Source: Paenibacillus phytorum
GTDB lineage: Bacteria; Bacillota; Bacilli; Paenibacillales; NBRC-103111
Reading direction: 5' to 3'
DNA length: 64,000 bases
Assembly: GCF_013141715.1 (NCBI RefSeq)
Contig: NZ_WHOA01000098.1
Location: forward strand, 1-64,000
Shown here: piece by piece, positions 42,470 through 51,439 of the stretch
How positions within the stretch are numbered: the first letter of the stretch is position 1
How the letters are laid out: every line of letters starts with the position of its first letter
The notes under the pieces: generated by a model
What the model saw: only the letters and a program-made list of their open reading frames with translations
Database searches by the model: none
What the model was told of the DNA's origin: nothing
Translations under genes and position numbers: made by a program

Positions 42470-44005
42470 TCAGCATTTCAACTTTGATGCTTTTTCATGC
42501 CAAATCGTCCGAACCAACCGAATAATTTCCATGCTTCCTTTCAGCGCCATGAGTACAGTCATCATCTTCAGCCAAAGGATTACGTCCGGCTGATAGATTG
42601 TTGCAATATGCCATACTGGCACAACTTGAGTCATACTCAACATCAGGACAATAAACAGACCTGCAAAATCCAGAACAATTCTTGATATAACTTTGATAGA
42701 TATTTCAGATCGGACAGAATTGTCAGGACTCCACGGCCCAAGGCAGCGCTTCGCAGTTCGAGCGATCGTGTATAATAACCATGCGCTGAGCATGAATAAT
42801 AATCCATTTACAAGCAAGTATTTCTGCGAAATGCTTAGACCAGATCCTCCAATCGGTTGTTCATTCAGTAAGTTTATGATCCCGGAGGCGATGTGGGTAG
42901 TTGTAATGATGTGAGTTTTGGGCCAAGCGGCATCGATCGCGTCAAGTACGTTAGCGAACACGATAACTCCCAATTGTTGTTCCGGAACAATATAAGTTTG
43001 GGCTTGGAAGCCTATCGAGCCACCCGGATGACCGATCACTGGTAAACCGTTAATGTTATCTATCATCCACCCCATTGCGTACGTTCCAGGAACAGGTTCG
43101 GTTTGCATTAGTCGTATGCCTTCCGAAGAGAGCAAGGAGTTATTTTCAAATCGGCCGCCATTCATCTGGGAAATCAAGTAATGGCTCATGTCCTTCGCAC
43201 TGGAATAGAGATAGCCCGCCGGCACATCCCCTGGAATATAAACATAGGGGCCTTCGTAGGCAACGTTGAACCCGAATATCCGACGGTAGGGCGTAGCCAT
43301 TCCGTGTACAACTGCTTCATCGAGCGTAACGAAGCTGTTATTCATGGATAGAGGGCTGAAAATATGCTCTTTCACATAGTCGCCATAGGACTGGCCGGAT
43401 ACTTGTTGCACAATATAGCCAAGCAGTACATAATTTGCGTTCGAATACCGGAAGGATTGTTCGTTTTGATTGGTTTGCTGTAAAAACTTTTCCGCATAAG
43501 ACATTGCGTTTTTCTCCAGCGCATCTTGATCGTAGCTACTTGACAGCGTGTTGCTAAAAGTTGACATTTGGGAGAACCCACTTGTTTGGTTAAGCAATTG
43601 ACGCACAGTAATGGACTCTGCACCGTTATACTTGGTGGGAATATAGCGCTGTATAGGCGCATCCAAGTCAATTTTTCCTGTTTCGGCAAGTTGCAGAACG
43701 GCCATAGCGGTAATCGCCTTGCCGATCGAACCTAATCCGAAAGGTGTTTCAGGCGTTACAGGACGACCCGATGAATCGGCTTGACCATATCCCTTAAGGT
43801 AAAGGATGCGATCTCCCTTTACAATCCCAAGAGCCAACCCCGGAAGTTGTTGCCGTTCCATTTCGCGAGCAATATACGCATCCACTTCGGAGAAGACTGA
43901 AGTTTCAAATCGCTCTTCTTGCATGCTTTCATCACTCAGCGCTGAACCGAATAAGGGAAAGATGAACAGACCACACAAGATTATTGCCATAATTCTCATT
44001 CTCAT
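42470..44005 (-). CDS. membrane-anchored serine hydrolase (beta-lactamase family)
   Basis: A 511-residue enzyme with a signal peptide (MRMRIMAIILCGLFIFPLFG), a class C beta-lactamase-like domain (SxxK in GLGSIGKAIT, YxN in FRYSNANYVLLGY, the HxG motif in VIGHPGGSIGF) and three C-terminal membrane helices (from about residue 395). This layout matches Bacillus/Paenibacillus penicillin-binding-protein-4* or D-aminopeptidase-like surface hydrolases. Likely acts on peptides outside the membrane. The start follows a weak GGAATGG site. Confidence 0.9.
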   Translation of the reverse strand: MRMRIMAIILCGLFIFPLFGSALSDESMQEERFETSVFSEVDAYIAREMERQQLPGLALGIVKGDRILYLKGYGQADSSGRPVTPETPFGLGSIGKAITAMAVLQLAETGKIDLDAPIQRYIPTKYNGAESITVRQLLNQTSGFSQMSTFSNTLSSSYDQDALEKNAMSYAEKFLQQTNQNEQSFRYSNANYVLLGYIVQQVSGQSYGDYVKEHIFSPLSMNNSFVTLDEAVVHGMATPYRRIFGFNVAYEGPYVYIPGDVPAGYLYSSAKDMSHYLISQMNGGRFENNSLLSSEGIRLMQTEPVPGTYAMGWMIDNINGLPVIGHPGGSIGFQAQTYIVPEQQLGVIVFANVLDAIDAAWPKTHIITTTHIASGIINLLNEQPIGGSGLSISQKYLLVNGLLFMLSAWLLYTIARTAKRCLGPWSPDNSVRSEISIKVISRIVLDFAGLFIVLMLSMTQVVPVWHIATIYQPDVILWLKMMTVLMALKGSMEIIRLVRTIWHEKASKLKC

Positions 44006-44270
44006 TCCATTCCACCCCTAGTTTTTTTTCTGTAAACTATCCAAAGATTGTTCAGATTCGCTTTTAGGGGAAATGTTGAATGTCAATTTCATCTTTATGA
44101 GTATCGATGTAGACCAACGAATCAAAGAAAACGGGCAAAAGATCCTCGTCGATATCTTCTCTAATTTATTACTTCCATTCCCTAATTTTCTCAAAATCAA
44201 GCCGGCCCCTGCGCCCACCGGAACACGCCCATGAAGGACAGAAACTACAACTTAGGGCACCATGGTCGGG

Positions 44271-44675
44271 TCAGCCGGTACGGCGGGAGCGGGCCAGAGT
44301 TATCCCAGCGAGGATCATGCTAGTCAGCCCCAACACTATGGCAAAGATGGCCCCGGCTCGCCCGTCACCGGTGCCGAGTCCACCAGGGAATATGGTCACA
44401 TGCACCCCAGCGTAGGCTATGACGATCAGCCCCACCACCATGGCCACGATAGCCCCACGTCGCCCGCTGCCGGTGCCGAAACGACCGGCGGAGCGGGTCA
44501 GAGAAAGACCAGCGAGGATCGCGCTCATCAGCCCCAACACCGCGTCCATCGTGGCCCAGAGTCGCCCAGGGGTTAATCCGTATCCGACATTACCGTTGGT
44601 CACTTCAGCAGAGGCAATAGTTGGCACAAGTAGTAATGAACAAAATATTACGAATGAAACTAGCTTCATTTTCAT
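44271..44675 (-). CDS. DUF6223 membrane protein
   Basis: A 134-residue exported/membrane protein with signal-like N-terminus (MKMKLVSFVIFCSLLLVPTI) and two similar halves, each LGLxSxILAGxxLxRS followed by TGxGRxGAI and a helix. This duplicated glycine/arginine-rich pattern is that of the DUF6223 family. Function unknown. Base composition is clearly more GC-rich than the flanks, a hint of transfer. Four bases after the VOC gene stop; GGAGGAATTAACAA precedes the ATG. Confidence 0.8.
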   Translation of the reverse strand: MKMKLVSFVIFCSLLLVPTIASAEVTNGNVGYGLTPGRLWATMDAVLGLMSAILAGLSLTRSAGRFGTGSGRRGAIVAMVVGLIVIAYAGVHVTIFPGGLGTGDGRAGAIFAIVLGLTSMILAGITLARSRRTG

Positions 44676-44678
44676 TTG

Positions 44679-45098
44679 TTAATTCCTCCTCTTTGTTGTT
44701 TTTTGGATGGTTGTAGTTTTGCTTGCAGGCTCGAAGAGTTCGATAGGATTACCTGATGGGTCATCTAGTAAGATCTGCTTACCACCAAAACCTGTGACAA
44801 TATCATTGCGAAAGCGTAGGCCCGCTTTACGCAGGGTCTCGACAAAGCCGCCCAGGTCATCGACCTCGATTTGAATCCGATTCCAGCCACCGGGTTCCGG
44901 TTTTCGCCCATCCGGCATGGCTTGAGCGGCTCCACCTTGACCATTTTTGGCATTCACAAGAAGATTCAAGTCACCTCGCTGCAAAACGGCAAAACTGGGT
45001 GCAGGATGTGCTTTGACAATGAAGTCAAGATGCTGTGTGTAGAATGCGATAGTCGCATCTACATCGTCGACAATGTAACGTACCCTGATAGGGGCCAT
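44679..45098 (-). CDS. VOC family protein
   Basis: A 139-residue glyoxalase-fold protein: RVRYIVDDVDATIAFYTQHL at the start, WNRIQIEVDDLGGFVETLR in the second half and the ILLDDPSGNPIELFEP metal/substrate motif near the end. AAGGAGGATAAAG precedes the ATG. First gene of a two-gene operon with the DUF6223 protein; together GC-rich compared with neighbours. Substrate unknown. Confidence 0.9.
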   Translation of the reverse strand: MAPIRVRYIVDDVDATIAFYTQHLDFIVKAHPAPSFAVLQRGDLNLLVNAKNGQGGAAQAMPDGRKPEPGGWNRIQIEVDDLGGFVETLRKAGLRFRNDIVTGFGGKQILLDDPSGNPIELFEPASKTTTIQKTTKRRN

Positions 45099-45214
45099 TC
45101 TTTATCCTCCTTTATTCGCTTTTCTGGCGTATACGTTCCAACTATCCGAACACTCGTCCGTAAGCTATAACTGTGCAGAACTCAGCCAATTCAAAAGTTC
45201 TTTGCTGTCTTTAG

Positions 45215-45412
45215 TCATTGTCTTGGTAAAATAATAAAGTGAACAAGGATACCGGATATTCCATATAGAACAATTACAATGATTCGAAACCAATGAGTTC
45301 TATTCTCATAATCATGCGCAACCAGATGCAGCGATACTCCAGACGCGATAAGGAATAGAAAGACCAATAGATAGTCGGATAGATTAGGGTGGCATCTTTT
45401 CTCTCCATCCAT
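45215..45412 (-). CDS. small two-TM membrane protein
   Basis: A 65-residue protein with two hydrophobic helices (LSDYLLVFLFLIASGVSLHL and FRIIVIVLYGISGILVHFII). It begins 26 bases after the DUF6220-like gene, so they probably share a message. Start uncertain: ATG 45412 or an upstream TTG at 45430, neither with a good ribosome site. No family known. Confidence 0.5.
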   Translation of the reverse strand: MDGEKRCHPNLSDYLLVFLFLIASGVSLHLVAHDYENRTHWFRIIVIVLYGISGILVHFIILPRQ

Positions 45413-45438
45413 GTTGAAGATTGTGATCAAAACTCAAT

Positions 45439-45915
45439 TCAACCGCTTTGGTCCGCAGATTCTTGCTTTTTTTCTTTTTTGAGGTCATCGGTCTTTCTTA
45501 CGAGGGACACAGTTCCAAAAAACAACATCAGAGCGAGTACCGGATGAAGAGCAGATAAATATCCAATTCCAGACGGTAATTTGGCGCTGACCGCTATCAA
45601 AATGATGATGCCGAACAAACCCGCACTACGCAGTCGAAGAGAAAGCGGCAGCCGAGCGATGAAAGAAATCACGAGTATCAGGATCGAAACAATGATCAGC
45701 AATCTGGCAAAGCCTGTATGGCTGGCCCATTGGGCCGAATCCCAAAACAGTGCGAGACCAGCAAGAAACACCTGGATCAAAATGCAAATGGCAAATATCC
45801 TTACCATTGCCTTAAACACCATACGCGCTCTAACCACGAGCGGTGAAACATTGGTTATTTCCACCGCGCGATCCCCGGCTTCAGGTTCACTGCGGTTTAC
45901 GGATTGGTTGCTCAT
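45439..45915 (-). CDS. DUF6220-like membrane protein
   Basis: A 158-residue protein with four helices after a 35-residue soluble N-terminus. The segments VFLAGLALFWDSAQWASHTG, ARLPLSLRLRS and SALHPVLALMLFFGTVSLV match DUF6220 and the protein at 39012, but identity is low. Ends with a charged tail. GCGAGGA ribosome site. Function unknown. Confidence 0.7.
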   Translation of the reverse strand: MSNQSVNRSEPEAGDRAVEITNVSPLVVRARMVFKAMVRIFAICILIQVFLAGLALFWDSAQWASHTGFARLLIIVSILILVISFIARLPLSLRLRSAGLFGIIILIAVSAKLPSGIGYLSALHPVLALMLFFGTVSLVRKTDDLKKEKKQESADQSG

Positions 45916-45939
45916 CTTTGAATCCTCGCTTTCGTTTTT

Positions 45940-46200
45940 TTTCTAGATGCTTTTAGTTGTTCCGAAGTGAATTGCTCCATCTTCTTTATTATCTTTGACT
46001 ACTGCTCCGGTGTGAAATATTCCCATGCGTTCATCCATCAAGCTTTAAATTGCGTTGCTCTACACTTTGTTTCCGATGTCTTCTATAGCTTCTATAACGA
46101 ACTAGCGCTATCGTGCTTTCATCATACTCTACGGAATTGATGGATAAATCCACCACCCCCTTTAGCGCTGAGTTCAAACAGCGCTCTCTCAATCGACATC
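45940..46200 (-). pseudogene. possible decayed MerR-type regulator
   Basis: Minus-strand fragments in different frames read VEYDESTIALVRY, like the MerR helix after the wing, and YFTPEQ...SKIIKKMEQFTSEQLKA, like the start of a TipAS domain. Stops and frameshifts interrupt them. No intact gene. Evidence is pattern similarity only. The rest of the gap to 46380 shows nothing clear. Confidence 0.3.
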
Positions 46201-46380
46201 GCATATAATTCAGCTCATTTCTTGTTCTTCGCGGCTATTTCTCTTGTTTCACAGTCAGTTTAAACAATAAATGTCGAGAACTTATGCAGATCCTCCTCTT
46301 TTTGTGTGGATCTCTTCAAGAACATGTTAAATCACGGTATAATTTTCGGTAACAGACTAAACTGGAAAGAAGTGATTGGA

Positions 46381-47067
46381 ATGGAACCGAAATTGTTGCT
46401 TGTGGAGGATGAACCGGGCATGCTTGAGGAGATGCACACCTATCTGCAACGTGAAGGGTTTCGGGTATTGACCGCCCGTACCGGCAAGGAAGCGCTCACG
46501 ATTGCCCGGTCTGAACGGCCTGATCTCGTCGTACTTGATTGGATGCTTCCCGAGAAAAGCGGCATCGACGTATGCCGCGAAATCAGGCAAACCTCGCATT
46601 GCGGTATTATTATGGTCACGGCCCGATCGGATGAATCGGATAAAATCGTCGGTCTGGAAATCGGCGCGGACGATTATTTGACGAAGCCGTTCAGCTTGCG
46701 TGAGCTCGCTTCGCGCATCCGAGCTTTACTTCGCCGCTTGCGCGGACCTGAAGACAGGTCGATGTTCTTGGAAAGAGACAACCTGATCATTTCCGAGGCC
46801 AAATGTCAGGTATTCAAGGACGGCCAGGAAATCCAACTGACACCGACGGAATTCAAAATTTTGTACACGTTGGCTACGCGTCCCGGAATCGTTTTCAGCC
46901 GCCTGCAATTATTAACAACCGCACTAGAGGACGAATATATGGGATACGAAAGAACAATGGATTCCCATATCCGGAATCTTCGCCGCAAGCTTGGAGACGA
47001 TCCGGCCAATCCTCGTTATATTCAAACGGTATACGGTTTCGGTTACCGATTCGGTGAACAATCATGA
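46381..47067 (+). CDS. OmpR/PhoB-type response regulator
   Basis: A 228-residue regulator. Receiver domain with the acidic pair in LLLVEDEPG, phospho-acceptor Asp53 (LVVLDWMLP), and conserved TAR and LTKPFS. The C-terminal winged helix has LTPTEFKILYTLA and the RTMDSHIRNLRRKLGDD recognition helix. The ATG at 46381 is the natural start; upstream codons are not conserved. It overlaps the kinase gene by four bases. Confidence 0.95.
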   Translation: MEPKLLLVEDEPGMLEEMHTYLQREGFRVLTARTGKEALTIARSERPDLVVLDWMLPEKSGIDVCREIRQTSHCGIIMVTARSDESDKIVGLEIGADDYLTKPFSLRELASRIRALLRRLRGPEDRSMFLERDNLIISEAKCQVFKDGQEIQLTPTEFKILYTLATRPGIVFSRLQLLTTALEDEYMGYERTMDSHIRNLRRKLGDDPANPRYIQTVYGFGYRFGEQS

Positions 47068-48182
47068 CGTTGACGGTACGCCAAAAAATATTTGTCTACA
47101 TGGGACTGCTCGTTCTTATTATCGGTGGCGCTCATGCCGTAACCAAACAGGCTTACATGGAATCTTTGTTCGATCAATTTCGTAAGGAAGAAATCGGTGC
47201 ATCTTATTTGAACACACCGCCCGGGGAACAAATCGAAATCTTGAAGACTTACGTTTCAGGTAAGATGCAGCAATTTTGGCTTGGAAATTTGGTCTTTTTC
47301 GTAGCAATCGGGCTGTTCTTCAGTTTATGGATTTCGGGGATGCTGACGATCCCGCTTAGAAAGCTCGTTGCCGCTATCGAACGCGTTGCGCAGGGGGATC
47401 TGGACGTAAACGTTCCTGTACAATCAAGAGACGAATACGGTAAAGTAATCCAGACATTCAACGATATGACGCTTCGCCTCCGGGAAGCTGAGGACGCCCG
47501 CAGGCGATTGGTAGCTGATGTCGCTCATGAGCTTCGAACTCCGCTGTCAATCATGCAGCTAAAATTAGAAAATGCTCAACAGACCGGTCAATACGTCCCT
47601 CCGGAAATGCTGCTTAGACTCCATGACGAAGTGATCCGCTTAGGCCTGCTTGTGGAAGATCTTCATGTCTTGTCGTTAGCTGAGGCGGGCCGGTTGGCAT
47701 TGGATTGCAAACCACTCGATCTGTCGGCAAGACTTGAACAAGTCGTTGATGATGTGAAAATGGAGGCTGAGGAGAACGGACTGGAAATGCGCTTCTCTTC
47801 GAACACGAGGCCGGTAACGGTGATGGCCGACGCGAGACGGATCACGCAGGTGTTCATCAATTTGTTGACGAATGCAATCCGCTACACGCCGGAAGGCGGA
47901 AAAATTTCGGTTGAAATTGAAGACAAGGTCCTGGATCGGAATGCAGTCTATACATGTGTCTCAGTGATAGACACCGGCATTGGTATTCCAGCCGAAGAGC
48001 TGGCCCACCTATTCGATCGTTTTTATCGCGTGGAAAAGGCCCGTTCGCGGCATGCAGGCGGAACGGGGCTCGGATTATCGATCGCTCATCATTTTGTCAG
48101 AGCCCACGGCGGGTTCATCCGTGTCGTGAGTGAGCCTGATCAAGGTACGACATTTACCGTTTATTTGCCTTTGGGTAAATGA
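47064..48182 (+). CDS. sensor histidine kinase
   Basis: A 372-residue membrane kinase partner of the preceding regulator. Two helices (about 9-26 and 72-93) frame a short extracytoplasmic loop of 45 residues; then HAMP, the H-box VADVAHELRTPLSIMQLK, N-box INLLTNAIRYTP, G1 DTGIGIP and G2 GGTGLGLSI. The small sensor loop suggests membrane or intramembrane sensing (as in BaeS/BceS-like stress systems), but no target operon lies next to it. ATGA overlap indicates coupling. Confidence 0.95.
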   Translation: MTLTVRQKIFVYMGLLVLIIGGAHAVTKQAYMESLFDQFRKEEIGASYLNTPPGEQIEILKTYVSGKMQQFWLGNLVFFVAIGLFFSLWISGMLTIPLRKLVAAIERVAQGDLDVNVPVQSRDEYGKVIQTFNDMTLRLREAEDARRRLVADVAHELRTPLSIMQLKLENAQQTGQYVPPEMLLRLHDEVIRLGLLVEDLHVLSLAEAGRLALDCKPLDLSARLEQVVDDVKMEAEENGLEMRFSSNTRPVTVMADARRITQVFINLLTNAIRYTPEGGKISVEIEDKVLDRNAVYTCVSVIDTGIGIPAEELAHLFDRFYRVEKARSRHAGGTGLGLSIAHHFVRAHGGFIRVVSEPDQGTTFTVYLPLGK

Positions 48183-48289
48183 TATTTAAAAAAGGCTCTT
48201 TTCTAAAATATTGTTGCTTCAAATATGTATTTTTAAATGAGCATTTTGCATTAATCTGAGCCCATGAGTAGCAAGGATTTTCGAGCATA

Positions 48290-48425
48290 AAAGGGACTTC
48301 ACCTCGACTTATAGAAATTTTCGAGTGACCAAACCAGAAAACATCCAGAGGAAGTGAAGTCACTTTGTATATCCTCCAAGAAAGTCTATTTTCCTTTGAC
48401 GAGCTGCAAAAACTTGGCATAGCAC
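48290..48425 (+). mobile_element. insertion-sequence fragment, transposase N-terminus
   Basis: A TTG at 48365 opens YILQESLFSFDELQKLGI, which resembles the first residues of a group of IS4/IS1182-like transposases (QESLFSFxELQ). The homology ends after about 20 codons and the frame runs into an AraC relic. The leader before it (GAGGAAGTGAAGT) is also IS-like. Family assignment is from memory of the motif and is tentative. Confidence 0.4.
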
Positions 48426-48479
48426 TTCAAGTTGAACGATCAGCGTATCGGATCGATATGGGATCCGATCCTTTGGATC

Positions 48480-48809
48480 ATCAAAATGAAACCTCCTCAG
48501 CAGTTACACGTGAAGTGGTGGCATATATCAAGGATAATTATAATAAAGATCTCTCTTTGCAGTCCGTTGCGGACTTCGTTGCCATATCCCCTGCCCATTT
48601 GTGCAGATTAATAAAAAAAGAAAACCTGTAAAAAGTTTACAGATCTTGTACTGGAACAAAGAATAGAACATGCTAAAGAGCTGCTCACGGATGTTCGTTA
48701 CAAAAACGTATGAAGTGGCAGAAATCATCGGCATGTTATATTAAAATTTCAGTATTAGATTCAAGCAACTGTTGGATTAACTCCATCAGAATATAAAAAT
48801 AAGGGTTAA
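48480..48809 (+). pseudogene. AraC-type regulator C-terminus, multiply frameshifted
   Basis: Reads VVAYIKDNYNKDLSLQSVAD, FVAISPAHLCRLIKKE in one frame, then after a shift FTDLVLEQRIEHAKELLTDV, then YEVAEIIGML and finally LTPSEYKNKG to a stop at 48807. In order these are the two helix-turn-helices and the terminal helix of an AraC DNA-binding domain, probably of a YesN-type response regulator. At least three frameshifts or small deletions. Its 5' end is replaced by an IS fragment. Confidence 0.75.
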
Positions 48810-49231
48810 GAGCGTCTAAAAAAGAAAAGCCAAGGAGATTAGGTACTGAACCGGAATCTCACTCGGCTGTATTCATGATTAGTTTTGGGACAACAAATAA
48901 GTAAGTAATCAGTCGATTGGCATGAAATATGCTTACCGATATAAGCGATCTCAGCATTACCGATTTTCCAGCGAGGTCCAATTTTGCAGTAAGAGAAACG
49001 GGTACAACAGTGATGGCATTCCGGCAACTACCAAACAATAGGAATCGTTCGGCAGTTAAGCACCTCTGCAAAAAACATTCCATCCTTTTTCAAGAAGAGA
49101 ATATTATTGCATGTATACTATTCTCCAGAGTTAATTCCCACCAACCTCTTCTCCCGATGCCGACCAACTCGTACAATTCGCGAGCGCGATTGATAAATCA
49201 ATCCGTTACCTCGGACTTTGTTCATATCATC
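48810..49231. other. unresolved 420-base stretch
   Basis: No intact gene. The minus strand has several open segments of 60-75 codons in different frames (for example one with RSLISVSIFHANRLITYLFV), which may be pieces of a decayed membrane protein, but I cannot name one. It is bounded on the right by the broken edge of a group II intron. Confidence 0.3.
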
Positions 49232-49726
49232 TTGATGTTTAGATATCTCAAACGATTTTCCTTCTTTCATAGAATCCTCCAATTTCTGGTTGTTCAATTC
49301 AAGAATGATGGATAAAAGAACCCCTTCGCTCCACTACCATTACAGCAGATTCATCACTACTATGGGTTCAGACTTCTCCTGTTCCTTGTAAGAGCCTGCA
49401 TCATGCTCCTGTAACCTCTACGCCGACGATCATCTAGCCAGTAATCAGGTTTCCGCTAGACCTTGTCCCAGTGACCGCTTAAAATCTCTGGTTTTGATCG
49501 CACTTCGTCTTAACGACGTTTCATCAGTTCTTCACTTTCGTCACCTGACCAATTCATTTTGGCTTTTTCCAATTGCGCTCAGCACCACAACTTTTGATTG
49601 CAGCACCCAATGGCGGTTTAAAATCTGCACCTGAATGCCAATCCTGAGGGGCCTTCCCTCATCTCTTACAAAGCATGAAAAGTTGCTTGTGCCCTCCTTT
49701 CGTTGCAACTTTTCTTCAGGACACAC
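49232..49726 (-). mobile_element. group II intron, 5' fragment with start of reverse transcriptase
   Basis: Minus strand begins GTGTGTCCTGAAG at 49726, matching the GUGYG intron 5' end. It continues through typical intron RNA, including AGTAGTGATGAATC and GTAATGG...GGAGCGAAGGG, to GGAGGATTCT and an ATG at 49270 that opens MKEGKSFEISKHQ, the N-terminus of LtrA-type intron proteins. The sequence then diverges. So the first ~490 bases of an intron remain; RT body and 3' end are lost. Different from the intron at 34468. Confidence 0.75.
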
Positions 49727-49772
49727 TAAGCGTCAAACAGCCCCCACCTTGTTATCAAGTTGAGGGCTGTTC
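49727..49772. mobile_element. IS66-type terminal sequence
   Basis: TAAGCGTCAAACAGCCCCCA then ends in a hairpin with AGGGCTGTT. It matches, in the same orientation, the IS66-type end at 51440 (GTAAGCGTCAAATAGCCCCC). GTAAGCG is the usual IS66 terminus. The intron fragment is inserted within it, right after GACGCTTA on the minus strand, directly behind the hairpin. Confidence 0.6.
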
Positions 49773-50028
49773 TATGTCGTAATCAAGATTTGGATGACAA
49801 TTCAATTAGTAAACGTGCTTACGAGAATCAATTCCATCGAAAATATGCCGGCTACCTTGTTGGCAGTCGGCGTTTTATATCTCCTTATCCCTTATCACCA
49901 TGTACGATGAATAACTTTCCAATCTGCAATCCCGCTCCTTTTCTATAAATGCTATTTGGGATTTAGATAACAACTGGCGCCGATCATGTTTTTCTCTATC
50001 GTGAATAATGCTGTACCTTATCTGAGAA

Positions 50029-50322
50029 TTAAAGAAGAAAGAGATCAAGTTGTTCTACGTTATACGCGACTGGTTTAATAGTAGTTTCATTCCGATTTAT
50101 ATCGATTGCCTGTGAGGAAAGAGATACATTAATATCGTCGACTACCTCATTCTCATCACCATCATCAACTCTGGCACTAATTAGTGATAATAAATAGCTT
50201 TGAGAACATTCGCTGCAGGTGTATTGATAACCCCTCTTTAATGAGAGTGCTAAAGCAATTCGCATTTCAAGACTTAGATTATTAGATTGAGCGCATTGAC
50301 CGCATAAAAATTTTTGCAGAAT
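50029..50322 (-). CDS. small zinc-ribbon-like protein, possible non-ATG start
   Basis: About 97 residues. Two cysteine pairs (FLCGQCAQSN and YTCSECSQSY, 26 residues apart) suggest a zinc ribbon; the C-terminal half is acidic and disordered. GGAGG at 50326-50330 overlaps the only GTG (50328), so a start at ATT 50322 or CTG 50319 is better spaced, or the GTG is used poorly. It follows the small gene ending at 50339 by ten bases. No family recognised. Confidence 0.45.
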   Translation of the reverse strand: MLQKFLCGQCAQSNNLSLEMRIALALSLKRGYQYTCSECSQSYLLSLISARVDDGDENEVVDDINVSLSSQAIDINRNETTIKPVAYNVEQLDLFLL

Positions 50323-50338
50323 AGACACCTCCGCAGCT

Positions 50339-50572
50339 TTAATTTATTAACTCAGAACAATAAGTGAAAATCATTGTCATAACTTCCCGTTCATAATCGC
50401 TCCTCACATAGAAGCAATGCCGTTTCCAATCCGCCAGTAGCACTGCGCCATCCATCTGACCATTCTTTGCTTGCAGATAGGCAGCTTCTACCTGCTGTAT
50501 TGTCGGAACTCGCTGGTGCTTGCGATGGAATCCTATTATTTTTGATATATCTTTCATATTAAATGTCGTCAT
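50339..50572 (-). CDS. small hypothetical protein
   Basis: About 77 residues from ATG 50572 (other ATGs at 50605 and 50557 are possible; none has a clear ribosome site). The core FHRKHQRVPTIQQVEAAYLQ, then ADWKRHCFYVRSDYEREVM looks like a compact helical protein. Not recognised. It overlaps the end of the DUF2062 relic by a few codons and leads the zinc-ribbon-like gene, so the two may form a small operon. Confidence 0.45.
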   Translation of the reverse strand: MTTFNMKDISKIIGFHRKHQRVPTIQQVEAAYLQAKNGQMDGAVLLADWKRHCFYVRSDYEREVMTMIFTYCSELIN

Positions 50573-50833
50573 TAATAAGCAAGTATACTTCCCGTAAAAT
50601 AACAAGAATCCACGGTAAAAATGTTACTTTACAAAGTAAGTTATCAATGATTGCCGTAGGTAACGATAATGCATATTCGGTATAAAGTGTGTACGGCAAA
50701 ATGATTTCAAGCCCAAATCCTACCGCAAATCCTCGTGAAACCTTCCCTGCCCCGCCTGGAGATCGTAGTAATTTTAAATAATTGAATTTAATTAATCTTT
50801 TTAATCTTTGAATATGAGTATATTTTTCCCCAA
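50559..50833 (-). pseudogene. DUF2062 protein, frameshifted and short
   Basis: After GTGGGGTGA, a TTG at 50833 starts MGK; adding one A to the five-A run at 50822-50826 continues KYTHIQRLKRLIKFNYLKLL, RSPGGAGKVSRGFAVGFGLE, the DUF2062 hallmark (RxxxSPxxxAxGxAxGxF). It goes on with a hydrophobic segment and stops at 50559, after 91 residues against 150-180 usual. So it has both a frameshift and an early end. DUF2062 proteins are small membrane proteins of unknown role. Confidence 0.7.
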
Positions 50834-50904
50834 TTAGTTCACCCCACTTCTTTAAGTGTAGCAGATTCCATAGTATTAGCCAAAATGTTGCCCGATAATA
50901 ACGA

Positions 50905-51405
50905 GATGTTACAAAGCGTTTCTATTTCTACCACTCCCATTAACTTCCTCGTCCTTCAATTGCTGAACTGCGGTAGGATATGCTGGGTTTATATCGACGG
51001 TGATCACGCGCGGTGATTGATTATGAGATAAAGTCAACGCCTTAATGAAGAATCGTTTGGCCGCAGGAGCATCTCGATTTTCAGACAGCATGAAATCAAT
51101 TATGTTTCCGTTTAAAATCTACTGCTCTATAAAGATATTCCCACTGTCCTTTGACTTTTATGTTTCATCATCGTGGAATGAATCGTTTGTTGGCTTCAAA
51201 TAGGGACGAATACGCTATCTAATTCCGGTCCAAACTCATGAACCCATCGCATGATCGTTGTATGAGCGATATGTAAACCCCGTTCTTCCATCATTTCTAC
51301 TAAATCACGATAATTTAAACTATATTTCAAATACCATCTTACCCTTAACAAGATAACCTCTGATTCATACTGCTTCCACTTAAACAAATCTAATTCCTTT
51401 TCCAA
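50905..51405 (-). pseudogene. IS6-family transposase, multiply broken
   Basis: N-terminal part from 51405: FKWKQYESEVILLRVRWYLK, YSLNYRDLVEMMEERGLHIA, TTIMRWVHEFGPELD (IS6 helix-turn-helix). Then several frameshifts through the first catalytic Asp region (DETY), and LSENRDAPAAKRFFIKAL to SPRVITVDINPAYPTAVQQL with the second Asp. The last third is missing. Clearly a dead IS6 copy. Confidence 0.85.
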
Positions 51406-51439
51406 AGTAAATGCCCCACTCCCATGACTTCATTTCAAT

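Noticed and set aside
44097..44234. Plus-strand 45-codon frame (ends KPAPAPTGTRP) upstream of the DUF6223 gene
   Set aside because: Looks slightly protein-like but has no ribosome site or neighbour; too weak to list as a gene.
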